Part shown: one piece after another, positions 1 to 8,319 of the stretch | How positions within the stretch are numbered: the stretch's first letter is position 1 | Layout of the letters: every line of letters starts with the position of its first letter | From: Pseudomonadota bacterium | Lineage (GTDB): Bacteria; Pseudomonadota; Gammaproteobacteria; Burkholderiales; Gallionellaceae | Length of the DNA stretch: 64,000 nucleotides | Direction: 5' to 3' | Assembly: GCA_021787435.1 (NCBI GenBank) | Contig: JAJYLY010000001.1 | Coordinates: forward strand, 62,001 to 126,000 | Translations under genes and position numbers: made by a program | The notes under the pieces: generated by a model | The model's database searches: none | What the model was told of the DNA's origin: nothing | Seen by the model: only the letters and a program-made list of their open reading frames with translations

Positions 1-642
1 GAATCCGGCATGCGCGACAAGCACATCAAATGGATCTGCAATGCCAAGGTGACGAAAGTAGAAGCAGGCAAAATGTACGTCAGCGAACACGACGAGACAG
101 GCGTCGAAATAAAAAAACACGAGCTGCCATTCAACTACAGCATGATGCTGCCCGCATTCAAGGGCATCGATGCAGTTTTCGGCATCGAAGGGCTGGTCCA
201 GGCACGCGGCTTCGTCATCGTGGACAAACATCAACGCAACCCGAAGTACAAGAACATTTTCGCCGTAGGCGTCTGCGTTGCAATTCCGCCTGTCGAACCC
301 ACCCCCATTCCCGTTGGCACACCCAAAACGGGCTACATGATCGAATCCATGGTCACGGCAACCGTATACAACATCCATGCGGAACTGACCGGCGGCATCC
401 CAGACAAAGAGGCCACTTGGAACGCCATCTGTCTAGCTGATTTCGGCGACAGCGGCGTCGCATTCGTCGCGATACCGCAGATTCCGCCGCGCAATGTAAA
501 CTGGTTTTCCGAAGGCAAGTGGGTGCATCTGGCCAAGATCGCATTCGAGAAATACTTCATACGTAAGATGAAAAAAGGCACTTCCGAACCCTTCTATGAA
601 AGCAGCATCTTGAAGATGATTGGCATAGAAAAACTGAAATAG
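1..642 (+). CDS. sulfide:quinone oxidoreductase-like flavoprotein, 5' truncated by window edge
   Basis: The reading frame is open from base 1, so the N-terminal half lies outside the window. The visible 213 residues resemble the C-terminal half of FAD-dependent sulfide:quinone oxidoreductase/FCSD-type proteins: an MMLPAFKGID segment, then NIFAVGVCVAI (the usual second FAD-contacting region), then TPKTGYMIESMVTATVYNI and a basic amphipathic C-terminus typical of membrane-attached SQR. Family role: oxidises sulfide and passes electrons to quinone at the cytoplasmic membrane. An ATG at base 10 exists but is internal, since the family needs N-terminal FAD motifs upstream. A strong hairpin follows the stop. 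The nearby DsrC-like, thioredoxin and cytochrome c genes fit a sulfur/redox neighbourhood. Exact SQR subtype is not resolvable. Confidence 0.75.
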   Translation, partial: ESGMRDKHIKWICNAKVTKVEAGKMYVSEHDETGVEIKKHELPFNYSMMLPAFKGIDAVFGIEGLVQARGFVIVDKHQRNPKYKNIFAVGVCVAIPPVEPTPIPVGTPKTGYMIESMVTATVYNIHAELTGGIPDKEATWNAICLADFGDSGVAFVAIPQIPPRNVNWFSEGKWVHLAKIAFEKYFIRKMKKGTSEPFYESSILKMIGIEKLK

Positions 643-644
643 AT

Positions 645-675
645 GGACAAGCGCCGATCAAGTCGGCGCTTGTCC
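645..675. terminator. perfect 13-bp inverted repeat between SQR-like and nitroreductase genes
   Basis: Arms 645-657 and 663-675 are exact reverse complements around a 5-base loop, starting 3 bases after the stop of the SQR-like gene. No T-run follows on either strand, so it may be a weak terminator or an RNA-stabilising 3' hairpin rather than a classical intrinsic terminator. Confidence 0.6.
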
Positions 676-705
676 GAAGCAACATATCAACATAGGGAAA
701 CACTT

Positions 706-1290
706 ATGCAACTCAACGAACAAAGTCTGGACACCCTCTTCCGCACTGCTCGCACCCACAGCGTCTGGCAGGACAAACCCGTCAGCGACGAGCTGCTTCA
801 TCAGATGTACGACCTGATGAAGTGGGCGCCCACCAGCGCGAATTCAAGCCCGGCGCGCATCGTTTTCGTGAAGAGCGAGGCCGCAAAGAAACGTCTGTTG
901 CCCGCCATGATACCCGGCAACGAAGAGAAGACACGCACCGCACCGGTGACAGCGATCATCGCACAGGATCACGAGTTTTACGAAAAACTGCCGCAACTTT
1001 TCCCTCATGCCGATGCACGCTCCTGGTTTACAGGCAACCAGACTCTGATCGACACGACGGCTTTCCGCAATGCCACTTTGCAGGGCGCATACCTGATCAT
1101 CGCCGCACGCGCTTTAGGCCTTGATGCAGGCCCCATGTCCGGTTTTGACAATGCCAAAGTGGATCAGGAGTTCTTCAAAGGCACTCCGATCAAGTCCAAC
1201 TTTCTGATCAATCTGGGTTATGGCGAAGCCGAAAAGCTCTTTCCCCGCAGCCCTCGTCTTTCCTTTGAAGAGGCCGCAAAAATCCTTTAG
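706..1290 (+). CDS. nitroreductase family protein, RutE-like (malonic semialdehyde reductase type)
   Basis: 194 residues from ATG 706, preceded by an AGGGAAA-type ribosome site. An in-frame start at 643 would translate the hairpin and is not credible. The sequence matches the RutE/HadB/YdfN branch of FMN nitroreductases: [16 protein letters not shown] near the N-terminus, then [18 protein letters not shown], and [20 protein letters not shown] in the second half. Family members use FMN and NAD(P)H to reduce 3-oxopropanoate or related substrates. No other rut gene is adjacent, so pyrimidine catabolism is not supported by context and the physiological substrate is unknown. Confidence 0.85.
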   Translation: MQLNEQSLDTLFRTARTHSVWQDKPVSDELLHQMYDLMKWAPTSANSSPARIVFVKSEAAKKRLLPAMIPGNEEKTRTAPVTAIIAQDHEFYEKLPQLFPHADARSWFTGNQTLIDTTAFRNATLQGAYLIIAARALGLDAGPMSGFDNAKVDQEFFKGTPIKSNFLINLGYGEAEKLFPRSPRLSFEEAAKIL

Positions 1291-1400
1291 CCTGCGAGTC
1301 TATAACCCGATTGACAACCGCAGCCCCTCACTTCCGAGTACTTGACTAAATTACTCGGTTGATGTTAAATGTGGTTTTTCTGACTTGAAAGGTATCAAAC

Positions 1401-1694
1401 ATGCAAATTCCCAATCGTGACGGCGACGGCTATCTCGTCGATATGAGTGACTGGACACCCGAAATCGGCCGCGCCATGGCAGACGCAGACGGCTTTGAAC
1501 TAAATGAAAAAAAGTGGGACCAGATCTTGAAGGCGCGCGAATATTACGAAGAGTTCGGCTCCGTGCCGCCGATACGCAAATTCAGCAAATACATTGAAGA
1601 AGACCAGAAGGATGTATTTGATCTGTGGATGACAGGCCCGATGAAGCCTATCACCAAATACGGCGGCATGCCCAAGCCTACCGGTTGCGTATGA
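1401..1694 (+). CDS. DsrC/TusE family sulfur-carrier protein with only the C-terminal cysteine
   Basis: 97 residues, ATG 1401 preceded by GAAAGG. The family signature is clear: IGRAMADADGFELN, then YYEEFGSVPPIRKFSKYI, and a C-terminal arm ending PKPTGCV. DsrC proteins of dissimilatory sulfur metabolism carry two arm cysteines; here the penultimate cysteine is present but the position eleven residues before it is threonine. That one-cysteine pattern is what TusE (tRNA 2-thiouridine sulfur relay) and DsrC-like paralogues show. No dsrAB or tusBCD is visible. It ends 6 bp from the convergent thioredoxin gene. Probable role: persulfide carrier, partner unknown. Confidence 0.85.
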   Translation: MQIPNRDGDGYLVDMSDWTPEIGRAMADADGFELNEKKWDQILKAREYYEEFGSVPPIRKFSKYIEEDQKDVFDLWMTGPMKPITKYGGMPKPTGCV

Positions 1695-1700
1695 TCAACG

Positions 1701-2057
1701 TTATGCTTGCGCGGCTTGGTGCCGCTCGAGCAAATTGTCGATAAAATCGCGCAGGAAGCCCTCCGTCTGCGCACCGTGAAAGCGACTCACCTCGATTCCA
1801 CGGCTGTATGCGATCACAGTTGGGAAACCCCGCACCTTGTGGCGCCCAGCGATTTTCATGTTTTCGTCGGCATCCACGATGCCCAGAATGAATTTTCCGT
1901 CATAGGCGATCACCATTTTGTGCAGCAGGGGGCCAAGCACACGGCATGGCGCACACCAGTCCGCGCTGATATCCAGCAGCACCGGGAGGTTGTGCGATGC
2001 AGCCACAACCAGTTCATCGAAACTCTCCTCTTCGACGTTGTATGAATAATTGCTCAT
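1701..2057 (-). CDS. thioredoxin-fold protein
   Basis: About 118 residues with the redox motif WCAPC and the cis-proline segment GFPTVIAY, so a thioredoxin-like thiol:disulfide oxidoreductase with no signal peptide (cytoplasmic). The start is placed at the ATG at 2057, which has AGGG about 9 bases upstream; an in-frame ATG at 2081 lacks a ribosome site. It diverges from canonical thioredoxin at the N- and C-termini, so it is probably a secondary thioredoxin. It is separated from the upstream cytochrome gene by an intrinsic terminator. Confidence 0.85.
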   Translation of the reverse strand: MSNYSYNVEEESFDELVVAASHNLPVLLDISADWCAPCRVLGPLLHKMVIAYDGKFILGIVDADENMKIAGRHKVRGFPTVIAYSRGIEVSRFHGAQTEGFLRDFIDNLLERHQAAQA

Positions 2058-2098
2058 TGATTCTTGCCCTGAAAATGACATGCGCGATTCTGACCAAC

Positions 2099-2125
2099 AA
2101 AAAACCGACTTGCGTCGGTTTTTTG
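2099..2125 (-). terminator. intrinsic terminator after cytochrome c gene
   Basis: An inverted repeat CCGAC/GTCGG with A-run on one side and T-run on the other makes a compact GC stem that can work in both directions. On the minus strand it lies directly downstream of the cytochrome c stop at 2145, and it separates that gene from the thioredoxin gene. Confidence 0.8.
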
Positions 2126-2144
2126 GCTTTAACTGAATATTGGG

Positions 2145-2459
2145 TTATTTCAGATCCATAATGAACTTGGAAAGAGACGCGATCTGTGCATCGCTCGCAC
2201 CCATGCCCTTGGGAGGCATGTTGCCCATCTTCCAGCCGAATTGACCGCCTTTGGTGATATGCTCAATCAGGGTTTTCTCGGCATCCGCCTGCCCCTTGTA
2301 TTTGGCAGCGACATCCTTCCATGCAGGCCCCACCATCTTTCTGTCTATCGCATGGCAAGCTCCGCATTTAGCCCTGCCATCTGCAGGCATATCCACAGCC
2401 ATGGCGCTACCTGCAAGCAACAAACCAGCTACCGACAGACTTACGAGTACCGTTTTCAT
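2145..2459 (-). CDS. small periplasmic class I cytochrome c (c551/c552-like)
   Basis: 104 residues. Residues 1-21 form a signal peptide (LLLAGSAMA cleavage region), so the mature protein is a periplasmic monoheme electron carrier of about 83 residues. The heme-binding motif CGACH is at 32-36 and the probable axial Met is in GNMPPKG near residue 81. Size and layout match the c551/c552 family (Pseudomonas cytochrome c551). Its own terminator follows, so it is probably monocistronic. The sulfide-oxidising context suggests electron transfer to a terminal oxidase, but this is an inference. Confidence 0.9.
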   Translation of the reverse strand: MKTVLVSLSVAGLLLAGSAMAVDMPADGRAKCGACHAIDRKMVGPAWKDVAAKYKGQADAEKTLIEHITKGGQFGWKMGNMPPKGMGASDAQIASLSKFIMDLK

Positions 2460-2566
2460 GATTTTTTCTCCTCAAAGTTATAATAAAAGATGAAGCCACC
2501 TGCGAAATCAATATAAGCATACCATTATTTAATGACTTTGCAACAACCTTACCAAAATTGCGGCAA

Positions 2567-3475
2567 TTATATCTCTCTTGCGGCGCGATTTCCTGCACGG
2601 CTCGAAAAACGCGTCATGCAATTATGCACTTCGATTTCCACCCTTGCTTTTTTTTCATTGTAGACGCTGCTCTTCAACCATGCCACCTCAGCCTTCAGCG
2701 CGTCATCCCCTGCAACCGTGATATGCCAGGATTTTTTGTCCGCATCCCACCGGTAACTACGCGCCTTCAATATATCTTTGGTCTCGAAAGGAGAACCTGT
2801 CGCATAAATCTGATAGCTTTTCTGGGCCAGCCCTCGCAGGATGGATTTCAAAACCAGTTCGCCCGACTTGGGCAGCGGTTGTTGCAATATTTCCAGCAAT
2901 GCGAAACAATCTTCTTCGGCTCGATGCGCCTCGTAAAAGAAACCATACTGGTAAGCAATATAGTCGAGTTTGGCTGACCCTATGCCTTCGCTGTTCCAGT
3001 CAACCTGGGCCAGCGAACATCCCCATGGCAAAGACTCAAAAACAGGCAGACGCTTTTCAAGAAAAACCCGGTCAAATCTCGCATTATGTGCAACGACCAG
3101 CGTGACACCTTCCAGAAACTTTGCCACCTCTTCATCATCGATGCGCCGACCTGCAACCATCTCGTCCGTGATGCCGTGAACGGCAGTCGATTCGGGCGGA
3201 ATGGCAAAGCCCGGGGCTTCCAGTTGATCGAAGGATGCAAGCACCCGATAAGCCCGGCCTGTTTCTTCATCGTATTCGAACAAAACCATCCCAAGCTCGA
3301 TGATCGCATCCTTGTCCGAGTTGATGCCGGTTGTTTCCGTGTCGACCACAACGCCCTTGGCAAGACTTTTCCCGTCAGCTTCGGCGAACGATGTTCTGGG
3401 CAATATTCTGCGTATCACTCTATAATCAGCATGATCATCTAGGAGCCGCGCCGCTTCTGAGACTGTTTTTTCCAT
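2567..3475 (-). CDS. DEDDh-type 3'-5' exonuclease (DNA polymerase III epsilon-like)
   Basis: 302 residues with all three exonuclease motifs: VVVDTETTG (Exo I), VAHNARFDRVF (Exo II) and HRAEEDCFALLEIL (Exo III with catalytic His and Asp). This makes it a DnaQ-superfamily 3'-5' exonuclease. A C-terminal extension from about residue 190 carries SYQIYATGSPFETKD, a region seen in stand-alone DnaQ-like proteins rather than the core DnaQ subunit. It therefore probably acts in repair or nucleic-acid trimming, not as the replicative proofreader. ATG 3475 has an AGAGAAG ribosome site. Confidence 0.85.
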   Translation of the reverse strand: MEKTVSEAARLLDDHADYRVIRRILPRTSFAEADGKSLAKGVVVDTETTGINSDKDAIIELGMVLFEYDEETGRAYRVLASFDQLEAPGFAIPPESTAVHGITDEMVAGRRIDDEEVAKFLEGVTLVVAHNARFDRVFLEKRLPVFESLPWGCSLAQVDWNSEGIGSAKLDYIAYQYGFFYEAHRAEEDCFALLEILQQPLPKSGELVLKSILRGLAQKSYQIYATGSPFETKDILKARSYRWDADKKSWHITVAGDDALKAEVAWLKSSVYNEKKARVEIEVHNCMTRFSSRAGNRAAREI

Positions 3476-3502
3476 AAACTTCTCTTCCCAAAGACTCTGC
3501 AG

Positions 3503-4543
3503 CTATCTTACCACCACCCCTGCCATACCCGCATTCATTTTGCCTATTGCGGCAGCCCCGGCAAATCCTGCTCGATGAAAACAGCTCAATACCTCATCAA
3601 CCGATTCGGGGGCGACAGATACCAGCAACCCGCCGCTGGTCTGCGCATCGGCAAGCAACCGCTGCTGCCAAGCTTCGAGATGGCCCAAAAAATTCACATC
3701 GCACCCATAACTTGCCAAATTACGCTCTATTGCACCCGGACCATATCCAGCCTTGGCCAAAGACAGCGCTGCCGACAGCACCGGCACCTGATCGAAGCCG
3801 ATCTCTGCACCCAGTCCAGCCCCTCTGCACATTTCCAACAAGTGTCCGAGCAGACCGAACCCGGTCACATCGGTCATCGCATGCACGCCGGCAATTCCCG
3901 AAAGCTGTGCGCCGACGCTGTTCAATCTGGTGGTATTTTCAATCAGTTCCGCATACCCTTCATCAGAGAGTACGCCCTTCTTCAGTGCGGCTGCCATGAT
4001 GCCAACCCCTAAGCCCTTGCCGAGTATCAGCACATCGCTCTCCCTGGCATTGCTGTTCTTCTTCAACCTATCAGGATGCACGATGCCCACAGCCACCAGG
4101 CCATAGATAGGTTCCTGTGAATCGATAGAATGTCCGCCCGCCAGCGGGATGTTTGCGGCTTTGCATATCGATTCGCCGCCTTGCAAAATAGAACGTATCG
4201 TCTCGACCGGAAGCTTGCCTATCGGCATGCCGACGATGGCCAGCGCCATGATGGGCGTGCCGCCCATTGCATAGACATCGGACAACGCATTGGTCGCAGC
4301 GATGCGGCCGAAATCGAAGGGATCATCAACGATAGGCATGAAAAAATCCGTGGTCGCGATGACTGCCTGATCATCGTTCAGTCTGTACACCGCCGCGTCG
4401 TCGCTGGTTTCTGTGCCAACCAGAAGGTCGGGATAGGGCAGTCTTTCTCCCGCATCGGCCAGGATTTGCTGCAGCATCGCTGGGGCTATTTTGCAGCCGC
4501 AGCCGCCCCCGTGAGATAATTGGGTCAATTTTACTTCGGACAT
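3503..4543 (-). CDS. selD: selenide, water dikinase (selenophosphate synthetase)
   Basis: 346 residues; makes selenophosphate from selenide and ATP, the selenium donor for the adjacent tRNA 2-selenouridine synthase. The N-terminus has the catalytic loop HGGGCGCKIAP, in which both positions are ordinary Cys codons (not selenocysteine TGA); further family blocks are TTDFFMPIVDDPFDFGRIAA, TDVTGFGLLGH and LADAQTSGGLL. The ATG at 4543 has a GAGGAA site and matches the family N-terminus; the frame stays open a further 65 codons upstream, but that part overlaps the divergent neighbour. Only 10 bp separates its start from mnmH, so promoters must overlap coding DNA. Confidence 0.96.
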   Translation of the reverse strand: MSEVKLTQLSHGGGCGCKIAPAMLQQILADAGERLPYPDLLVGTETSDDAAVYRLNDDQAVIATTDFFMPIVDDPFDFGRIAATNALSDVYAMGGTPIMALAIVGMPIGKLPVETIRSILQGGESICKAANIPLAGGHSIDSQEPIYGLVAVGIVHPDRLKKNSNARESDVLILGKGLGVGIMAAALKKGVLSDEGYAELIENTTRLNSVGAQLSGIAGVHAMTDVTGFGLLGHLLEMCRGAGLGAEIGFDQVPVLSAALSLAKAGYGPGAIERNLASYGCDVNFLGHLEAWQQRLLADAQTSGGLLVSVAPESVDEVLSCFHRAGFAGAAAIGKMNAGMAGVVVR

Positions 4544-4553
4544 AAGTTCCTCA

Positions 4554-5621
4554 ATGTTGTTCAGAACTGCAAACCTATCACAGCTAGCCGAATTTGACGA
4601 AATTATCGACGTGCGCACCCCGGCTGAATTTGCCGAGGACCACATACCTGGCGCGATCAACTGCCCGGTATTCTCAAACGAAGAGCGCATCACCGTGGGC
4701 ACCCTGTACAAACAGGAGTCGCCCTTCGAGGCGCGCAAGGTGGGCGCGGCGATCGTCGCAAAAAATATCGCACACCATCTCGAGACGCACTTTGCAGGTC
4801 ATGCCAAATCCTGGCGGCCGCTGATCTACTGCTGGCGTGGCGGTCAACGCAGCGGTGCGATGAGCATCATACTGGCGCAGGTCGGCTGGGCTGCGCACAA
4901 ACTCGACGGCGGCTACAAAGCCTACAGGCGCCATGTGCTGGACCAACTCGAAACTCTCCCGCAGAATTTCACATGGCAGGTGGTATGCGGGCCGACGGGT
5001 TCGGGCAAGAGCAGGCTGCTTAAAGCCATGCAGGAACAAGGCATGCAGGTGCTCGACCTAGAAGGTCTGGCGCAGCATCGAGGCTCCGTATTGGGTCGTC
5101 TGCCGGGACTGCCCCAACCTTCGCAAAAATGGTTTGACAGCGCCTTGCTGGCTGCATTGCAGGCGCTTGATCCGAAAATGCCCGTGTATGTCGAGGCCGA
5201 GAGCAACAAGATAGGCCTAATCACCCTGCCTCCTGCCTTGATGCGCACGATGCATGAAGGTGATTGCCTTGTCATCGATACGCAAACAGAACTTCGCGTA
5301 TCAGGGCTGCTGCAAGATTACCAGTACTATCTGGACAACCCGGAATTGCTCATCGAACACCTGCAAGGCCTCTCCCGGTTCCACGGCGAAAAACAGCTGA
5401 CGCGCTGGACGGAGCAGATACGCGCAGGCGCTTTTGCAAGCATGGTTGAAGAGCTGCTTCTCCTGCATTACGATCCGAGCTATCAGCGCGCGACCTCGAA
5501 AAATTATCCCAGGCTGCCGACGGCAATGCATGTCGAAATCACAAGCCTGTCACATGATGCGCTTAAACGCATTGCGACCAACCTGCAAGCCTCTTTCAAG
5601 CAGGGCTTGCTCGGCCCTTAG
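4554..5621 (+). CDS. mnmH: tRNA 2-selenouridine synthase
   Basis: 355 residues (also called SelU/YbbB). An N-terminal rhodanese domain contains the active-site motif CWRGGQRS with Cys at residue 93; a P-loop GPTGSGKS follows at 146-153, with the usual C-terminal domain. The enzyme replaces sulfur by selenium at U34 of Lys, Glu and Gln tRNAs using selenophosphate, so divergent pairing with selD is functional. No selA or selB is seen, consistent with selenium use for tRNA in this stretch. Its last 4 bases overlap the end of the convergent nitroreductase. Confidence 0.95.
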   Translation: MLFRTANLSQLAEFDEIIDVRTPAEFAEDHIPGAINCPVFSNEERITVGTLYKQESPFEARKVGAAIVAKNIAHHLETHFAGHAKSWRPLIYCWRGGQRSGAMSIILAQVGWAAHKLDGGYKAYRRHVLDQLETLPQNFTWQVVCGPTGSGKSRLLKAMQEQGMQVLDLEGLAQHRGSVLGRLPGLPQPSQKWFDSALLAALQALDPKMPVYVEAESNKIGLITLPPALMRTMHEGDCLVIDTQTELRVSGLLQDYQYYLDNPELLIEHLQGLSRFHGEKQLTRWTEQIRAGAFASMVEELLLLHYDPSYQRATSKNYPRLPTAMHVEITSLSHDALKRIATNLQASFKQGLLGP

Positions 5622-6220
5622 AATCTGTCAGTCACCAGCACCTCGTTCATCGGTAGTTGCCCGCCGCGCGGCCAAGCCTCCTTGATCCCCTTGCCGATCG
5701 CGACGAACATCGCAATCGCATGATCCTGAGGAAGATTGATGAGCTTGCCCACCGCATCGAAATCGAAACCATCCATCGGACAGGAATCGTATCCCATCTC
5801 TTTCGCGTGCAGCATCAGGTTCATCGCCGCAATCCCGCATGAGCGCATCGCCTCGTCGCGCTGCACCTTTTCCTTGCCGCGATAATATTGCTCGATCGCA
5901 GGCACCATGAAATCCTGTATCGGCTGTGCCGCATTCTTCCAGTACCTGCCCGGCAGCTTCTCCCATGCCTTGAGATCGGCGCACAGAACCAAGAGCAGCG
6001 ATGCATCGGTCACCTGCGCCTGATCCCAAGCAACGGCACGTATCTGTTTACGCAGCTCGGGATTTCTGACCAGAACGAAACGCCAGTTCTGTATGTTAAA
6101 TGCCGTGGGGGACAACATCGCGCCCGCAATGAGCTTTTCGATCTCATCCTCGCTCATGCGGTGGTCAGGATCATAAGCCTTGACTGAACGGCGCGATTCG
6201 ATAGCTTTTACAACATTCAT
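5618..6220 (-). CDS. nitroreductase family protein
   Basis: 200 residues of the FMN-dependent nitroreductase fold: N-terminal ESRRSVKAYDP (FMN phosphate-binding Arg-Ser segment), LSPTAFNIQNWRFVLV, a central SCGIAAMNLMLHAKEMGYDSCPMDGFD, and a short C-terminal IGKGIKEAWPRGG. Oxidoreductase using NAD(P)H; substrate not predictable. It belongs to a different subgroup from the RutE-like gene at 706. It lies 40 bp downstream of guaA on the same strand, so read-through is possible. Confidence 0.85.
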   Translation of the reverse strand: MNVVKAIESRRSVKAYDPDHRMSEDEIEKLIAGAMLSPTAFNIQNWRFVLVRNPELRKQIRAVAWDQAQVTDASLLLVLCADLKAWEKLPGRYWKNAAQPIQDFMVPAIEQYYRGKEKVQRDEAMRSCGIAAMNLMLHAKEMGYDSCPMDGFDFDAVGKLINLPQDHAIAMFVAIGKGIKEAWPRGGQLPMNEVLVTDRF

Positions 6221-6260
6221 AGTGTATTCCTTAGATGAAGTTTGAATCTTGAAAGCAGGA

Positions 6261-7847
6261 TCATTCCCACTCTATTGTAGCCGGAGGCTTGCCGGAAATA
6301 TCGTAAACCACGCGGTTGATGCCACGCACCTCGTTGATGATGCGGTTGGATATCCTGCCAAGCAGCGAATGGGGCAGCTCTGCCCAGCGCGCCGTCATGA
6401 AGTCTTGCGTCTGCACTGCGCGTAGCGCAACCACCCATTCATAGGTGCGGCCATCGCCCATCACGCCGACACTCTTGACCGGCAAAAACACCGTGAAGGC
6501 CTGTGAAGTTTTTTCATACCAAGACTTGCCTTCTTCATCCCTAGCCGCATTCAACTCTTCCATGAAGATCGCATCAGCGCGCCGCAACAGATCCGCATAC
6601 TCCTTTTTCACTTCACCCAATATGCGCACGCCCAGACCCGGCCCCGGGAAAGGATGGCGGTACACCATTGCAGGCGGCAGACCCAGCGCCACACCCAGTT
6701 CGCGCACTTCGTCCTTGAACAACTCACGCAGCGGTTCGAGCAATTTCAGATGCAGGCTTTCAGGCAGGCCGCCGACATTATGATGGGACTTGATGGTGTG
6801 CGCACTCTTCTTCTTGCCGCCCGCCGATTCGATCACGTCGGGATAGATGGTGCCCTGCGCCAGCCATTTCGCTTGGGACAGTTTGGCGGATTCGCGTTGA
6901 AATACCTCGACGAATTCGCGGCCTATGATCTTGCGTTTCTGTTCCGGGTCGCTGACGCCTGCGAGGTGATGCAGAAACTCAACGCTCGCATCCACATGAA
7001 TCACCTTCACGCCGAGATTCAGTGCAAAGGTTTCCATCACCTGCTCGGCCTCATTCAAGCGCAGCAAACCGTTGTCGACAAAAACACAGGTCAGCTGCGA
7101 GCCGATCGCTCGGTGCAGAAGTGCGGCCGCAACCGACGAATCAACGCCGCCAGACAAACCCAGAATGACTTCTTCACTGCCGACCTCGGCGCGGATTTTT
7201 TCCACCGCCTCGCCGATATAGTCCGGCATGTTCCAGTCATGACCGCAGCCGCATATGTCGTGCACGAAACGCGAGAGCATGGCCTTACCCTGCGGGGTAT
7301 GCGTGACCTCGGGATGAAACTGCAGTGCATAAAAACGCCGCGCTTCATCGGCCATGCCGGCAATCGGCGTGGCAGGGTTGCTTGCGATCACCGAAAAGCC
7401 TTGTGGCAGTTCCGTCACCTTGTCGCCGTGGCTCATCCACACTTCGATCAGGCCGTGACCTTGATTATTTATCCTGTCCTGAATGTCTCGCAAAAGTGTT
7501 GAATGGCCCTGCGCACGGATCTCGGCATAACCGAATTCGCGCACCAGACCGTTCTCAACCTTGCCACCCAGTTGCGCTGCCATGGTCTGCATGCCGTAAC
7601 AGATGCCCAGCACCGGCACGCCCAGCTCGAACACCACCTCAGGCGCGCGCGGCGTATCTCCCTCGGTAACCGAATTCGGCCCGCCCGACAAAATAATGCC
7701 TGCAGGATCGAAAGCGCGTATCTCGGCATCGGTCATGTCCCAAGGATGCAGTTCGCAATAAACCTGGGTCTCTCGCACGCGGCGTGCGATGAGCTGCGTG
7801 TATTGTGAGCCGAAGTCGAGGATGAGGATTTTTTTATGAATTGTCAT
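6261..7847 (-). CDS. guaA: GMP synthase (glutamine-hydrolysing)
   Basis: About 528 residues; converts XMP to GMP with ATP and glutamine. The N-terminal class I amidotransferase has [17 protein letters not shown] and the nucleophile motif GICYGMQ; the ATP-pyrophosphatase domain has [12 protein letters not shown]; the C-terminal dimerisation domain ends [10 protein letters not shown]. The start is taken as ATG 7847; a GTG at 7862 in frame is an alternative. Neither has a convincing ribosome site. guaB lies upstream on the same strand, but an invaded intergenic region with a broken four-helix-bundle gene separates them, so the usual guaBA operon may be interrupted. Confidence 0.96.
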   Translation of the reverse strand: MTIHKKILILDFGSQYTQLIARRVRETQVYCELHPWDMTDAEIRAFDPAGIILSGGPNSVTEGDTPRAPEVVFELGVPVLGICYGMQTMAAQLGGKVENGLVREFGYAEIRAQGHSTLLRDIQDRINNQGHGLIEVWMSHGDKVTELPQGFSVIASNPATPIAGMADEARRFYALQFHPEVTHTPQGKAMLSRFVHDICGCGHDWNMPDYIGEAVEKIRAEVGSEEVILGLSGGVDSSVAAALLHRAIGSQLTCVFVDNGLLRLNEAEQVMETFALNLGVKVIHVDASVEFLHHLAGVSDPEQKRKIIGREFVEVFQRESAKLSQAKWLAQGTIYPDVIESAGGKKKSAHTIKSHHNVGGLPESLHLKLLEPLRELFKDEVRELGVALGLPPAMVYRHPFPGPGLGVRILGEVKKEYADLLRRADAIFMEELNAARDEEGKSWYEKTSQAFTVFLPVKSVGVMGDGRTYEWVVALRAVQTQDFMTARWAELPHSLLGRISNRIINEVRGINRVVYDISGKPPATIEWE

Positions 7848-7892
7848 TAGTTTAGTAGACACTAGTCGTTAGTTAGAGATTTTTGCAGCCCT

Positions 7893-7929
7893 TTTAGCAA
7901 ATTGCCGATCTCGTCGGCAATTTGCTAAA
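7893..7929. terminator. perfect 16-bp hairpin upstream of guaA
   Basis: Arms 7893-7908 and 7914-7929 are exact reverse complements with a 5-base loop. It overlaps the 3' end of the broken four-helix-bundle gene and sits about 45 bp upstream of guaA. There is no U-tract, so it may attenuate or delimit transcripts between guaB and guaA rather than act as a standard terminator. Confidence 0.55.
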
Positions 7930-8218
7930 CATTAACGGATTCTTGTTCAGTTATACTATTAAATCGTTGTGCCACGAGAATCTGCATCTCCTGCTCCGCC
8001 TATGAACCAAGAGCAATTCCCAGGAAACGGCAGAACTGGCTGGATGAATTACGTCCCTGACCTTCAGCAATATTTGATGGTATCGAAACTGCTGAGCATT
8101 GCTGTTGAGTTGTCAGGCCATAAATTTCTGATTTCGGAAAGCATCCACTTAGACGATAAATTTCCTCAGCCAATTTCATGGCTGATTGCCACACCTTCAG
8201 ATCCCGATATCCTGCCAT
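7925..8218 (-). pseudogene. four-helix-bundle (23S rRNA-IVS/S23-like) protein with in-frame amber codon
   Basis: The first 72 residues match the four-helix-bundle family: YRDLKVWQSAMKLAEEIYRL, then VSIPSNIAEGQGRNS and FCRFLGIALGS. A TAG at 8000-8002 then stops translation exactly where the family continues. Reading through gives AEQEMQILVAQRFN, the expected fourth helix, ending at 7925. One base change (TTG or similar to TAG) explains it. Family members are small proteins often encoded in rRNA intervening sequences or in repeat-flanked intergenic inserts, and are related to the Avd accessory protein of retroelements. Here it sits between guaB and guaA. Confidence 0.8.
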
Positions 8219-8245
8219 AGCAGCTCCGCTGCAAGTTGCCAGTCG

Positions 8246-8312
8246 TAACGTTAGTTGTTGCTAATTCAATGTTGTCGCTTCGATGCTTCAACTAACAACT
8301 AACGTCTAGCAA
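8246..8312. repeat. TTAGTTGTT/AACAACTAA repeat flanking the four-helix-bundle insert
   Basis: An inverted pair (CGTTAGTTGTT and AACAACTAACG) borders the insert on the guaB side, and a related CGTTAGTTAG string lies at about 7867-7876 on the guaA side. These look like flanking repeats of the inserted small gene. Confidence 0.45.
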
Positions 8313-8319
8313 CTGTTTT

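Noticed and set aside
4480..4520. Selenocysteine codon in selD
   Set aside because: The GGGCGCK loop is encoded with TGC codons; no in-frame TGA.
6654..7502. Long open frame on the plus strand opposite guaA
   Set aside because: Antisense shadow of a strongly conserved gene; no ribosome site or recognisable family.
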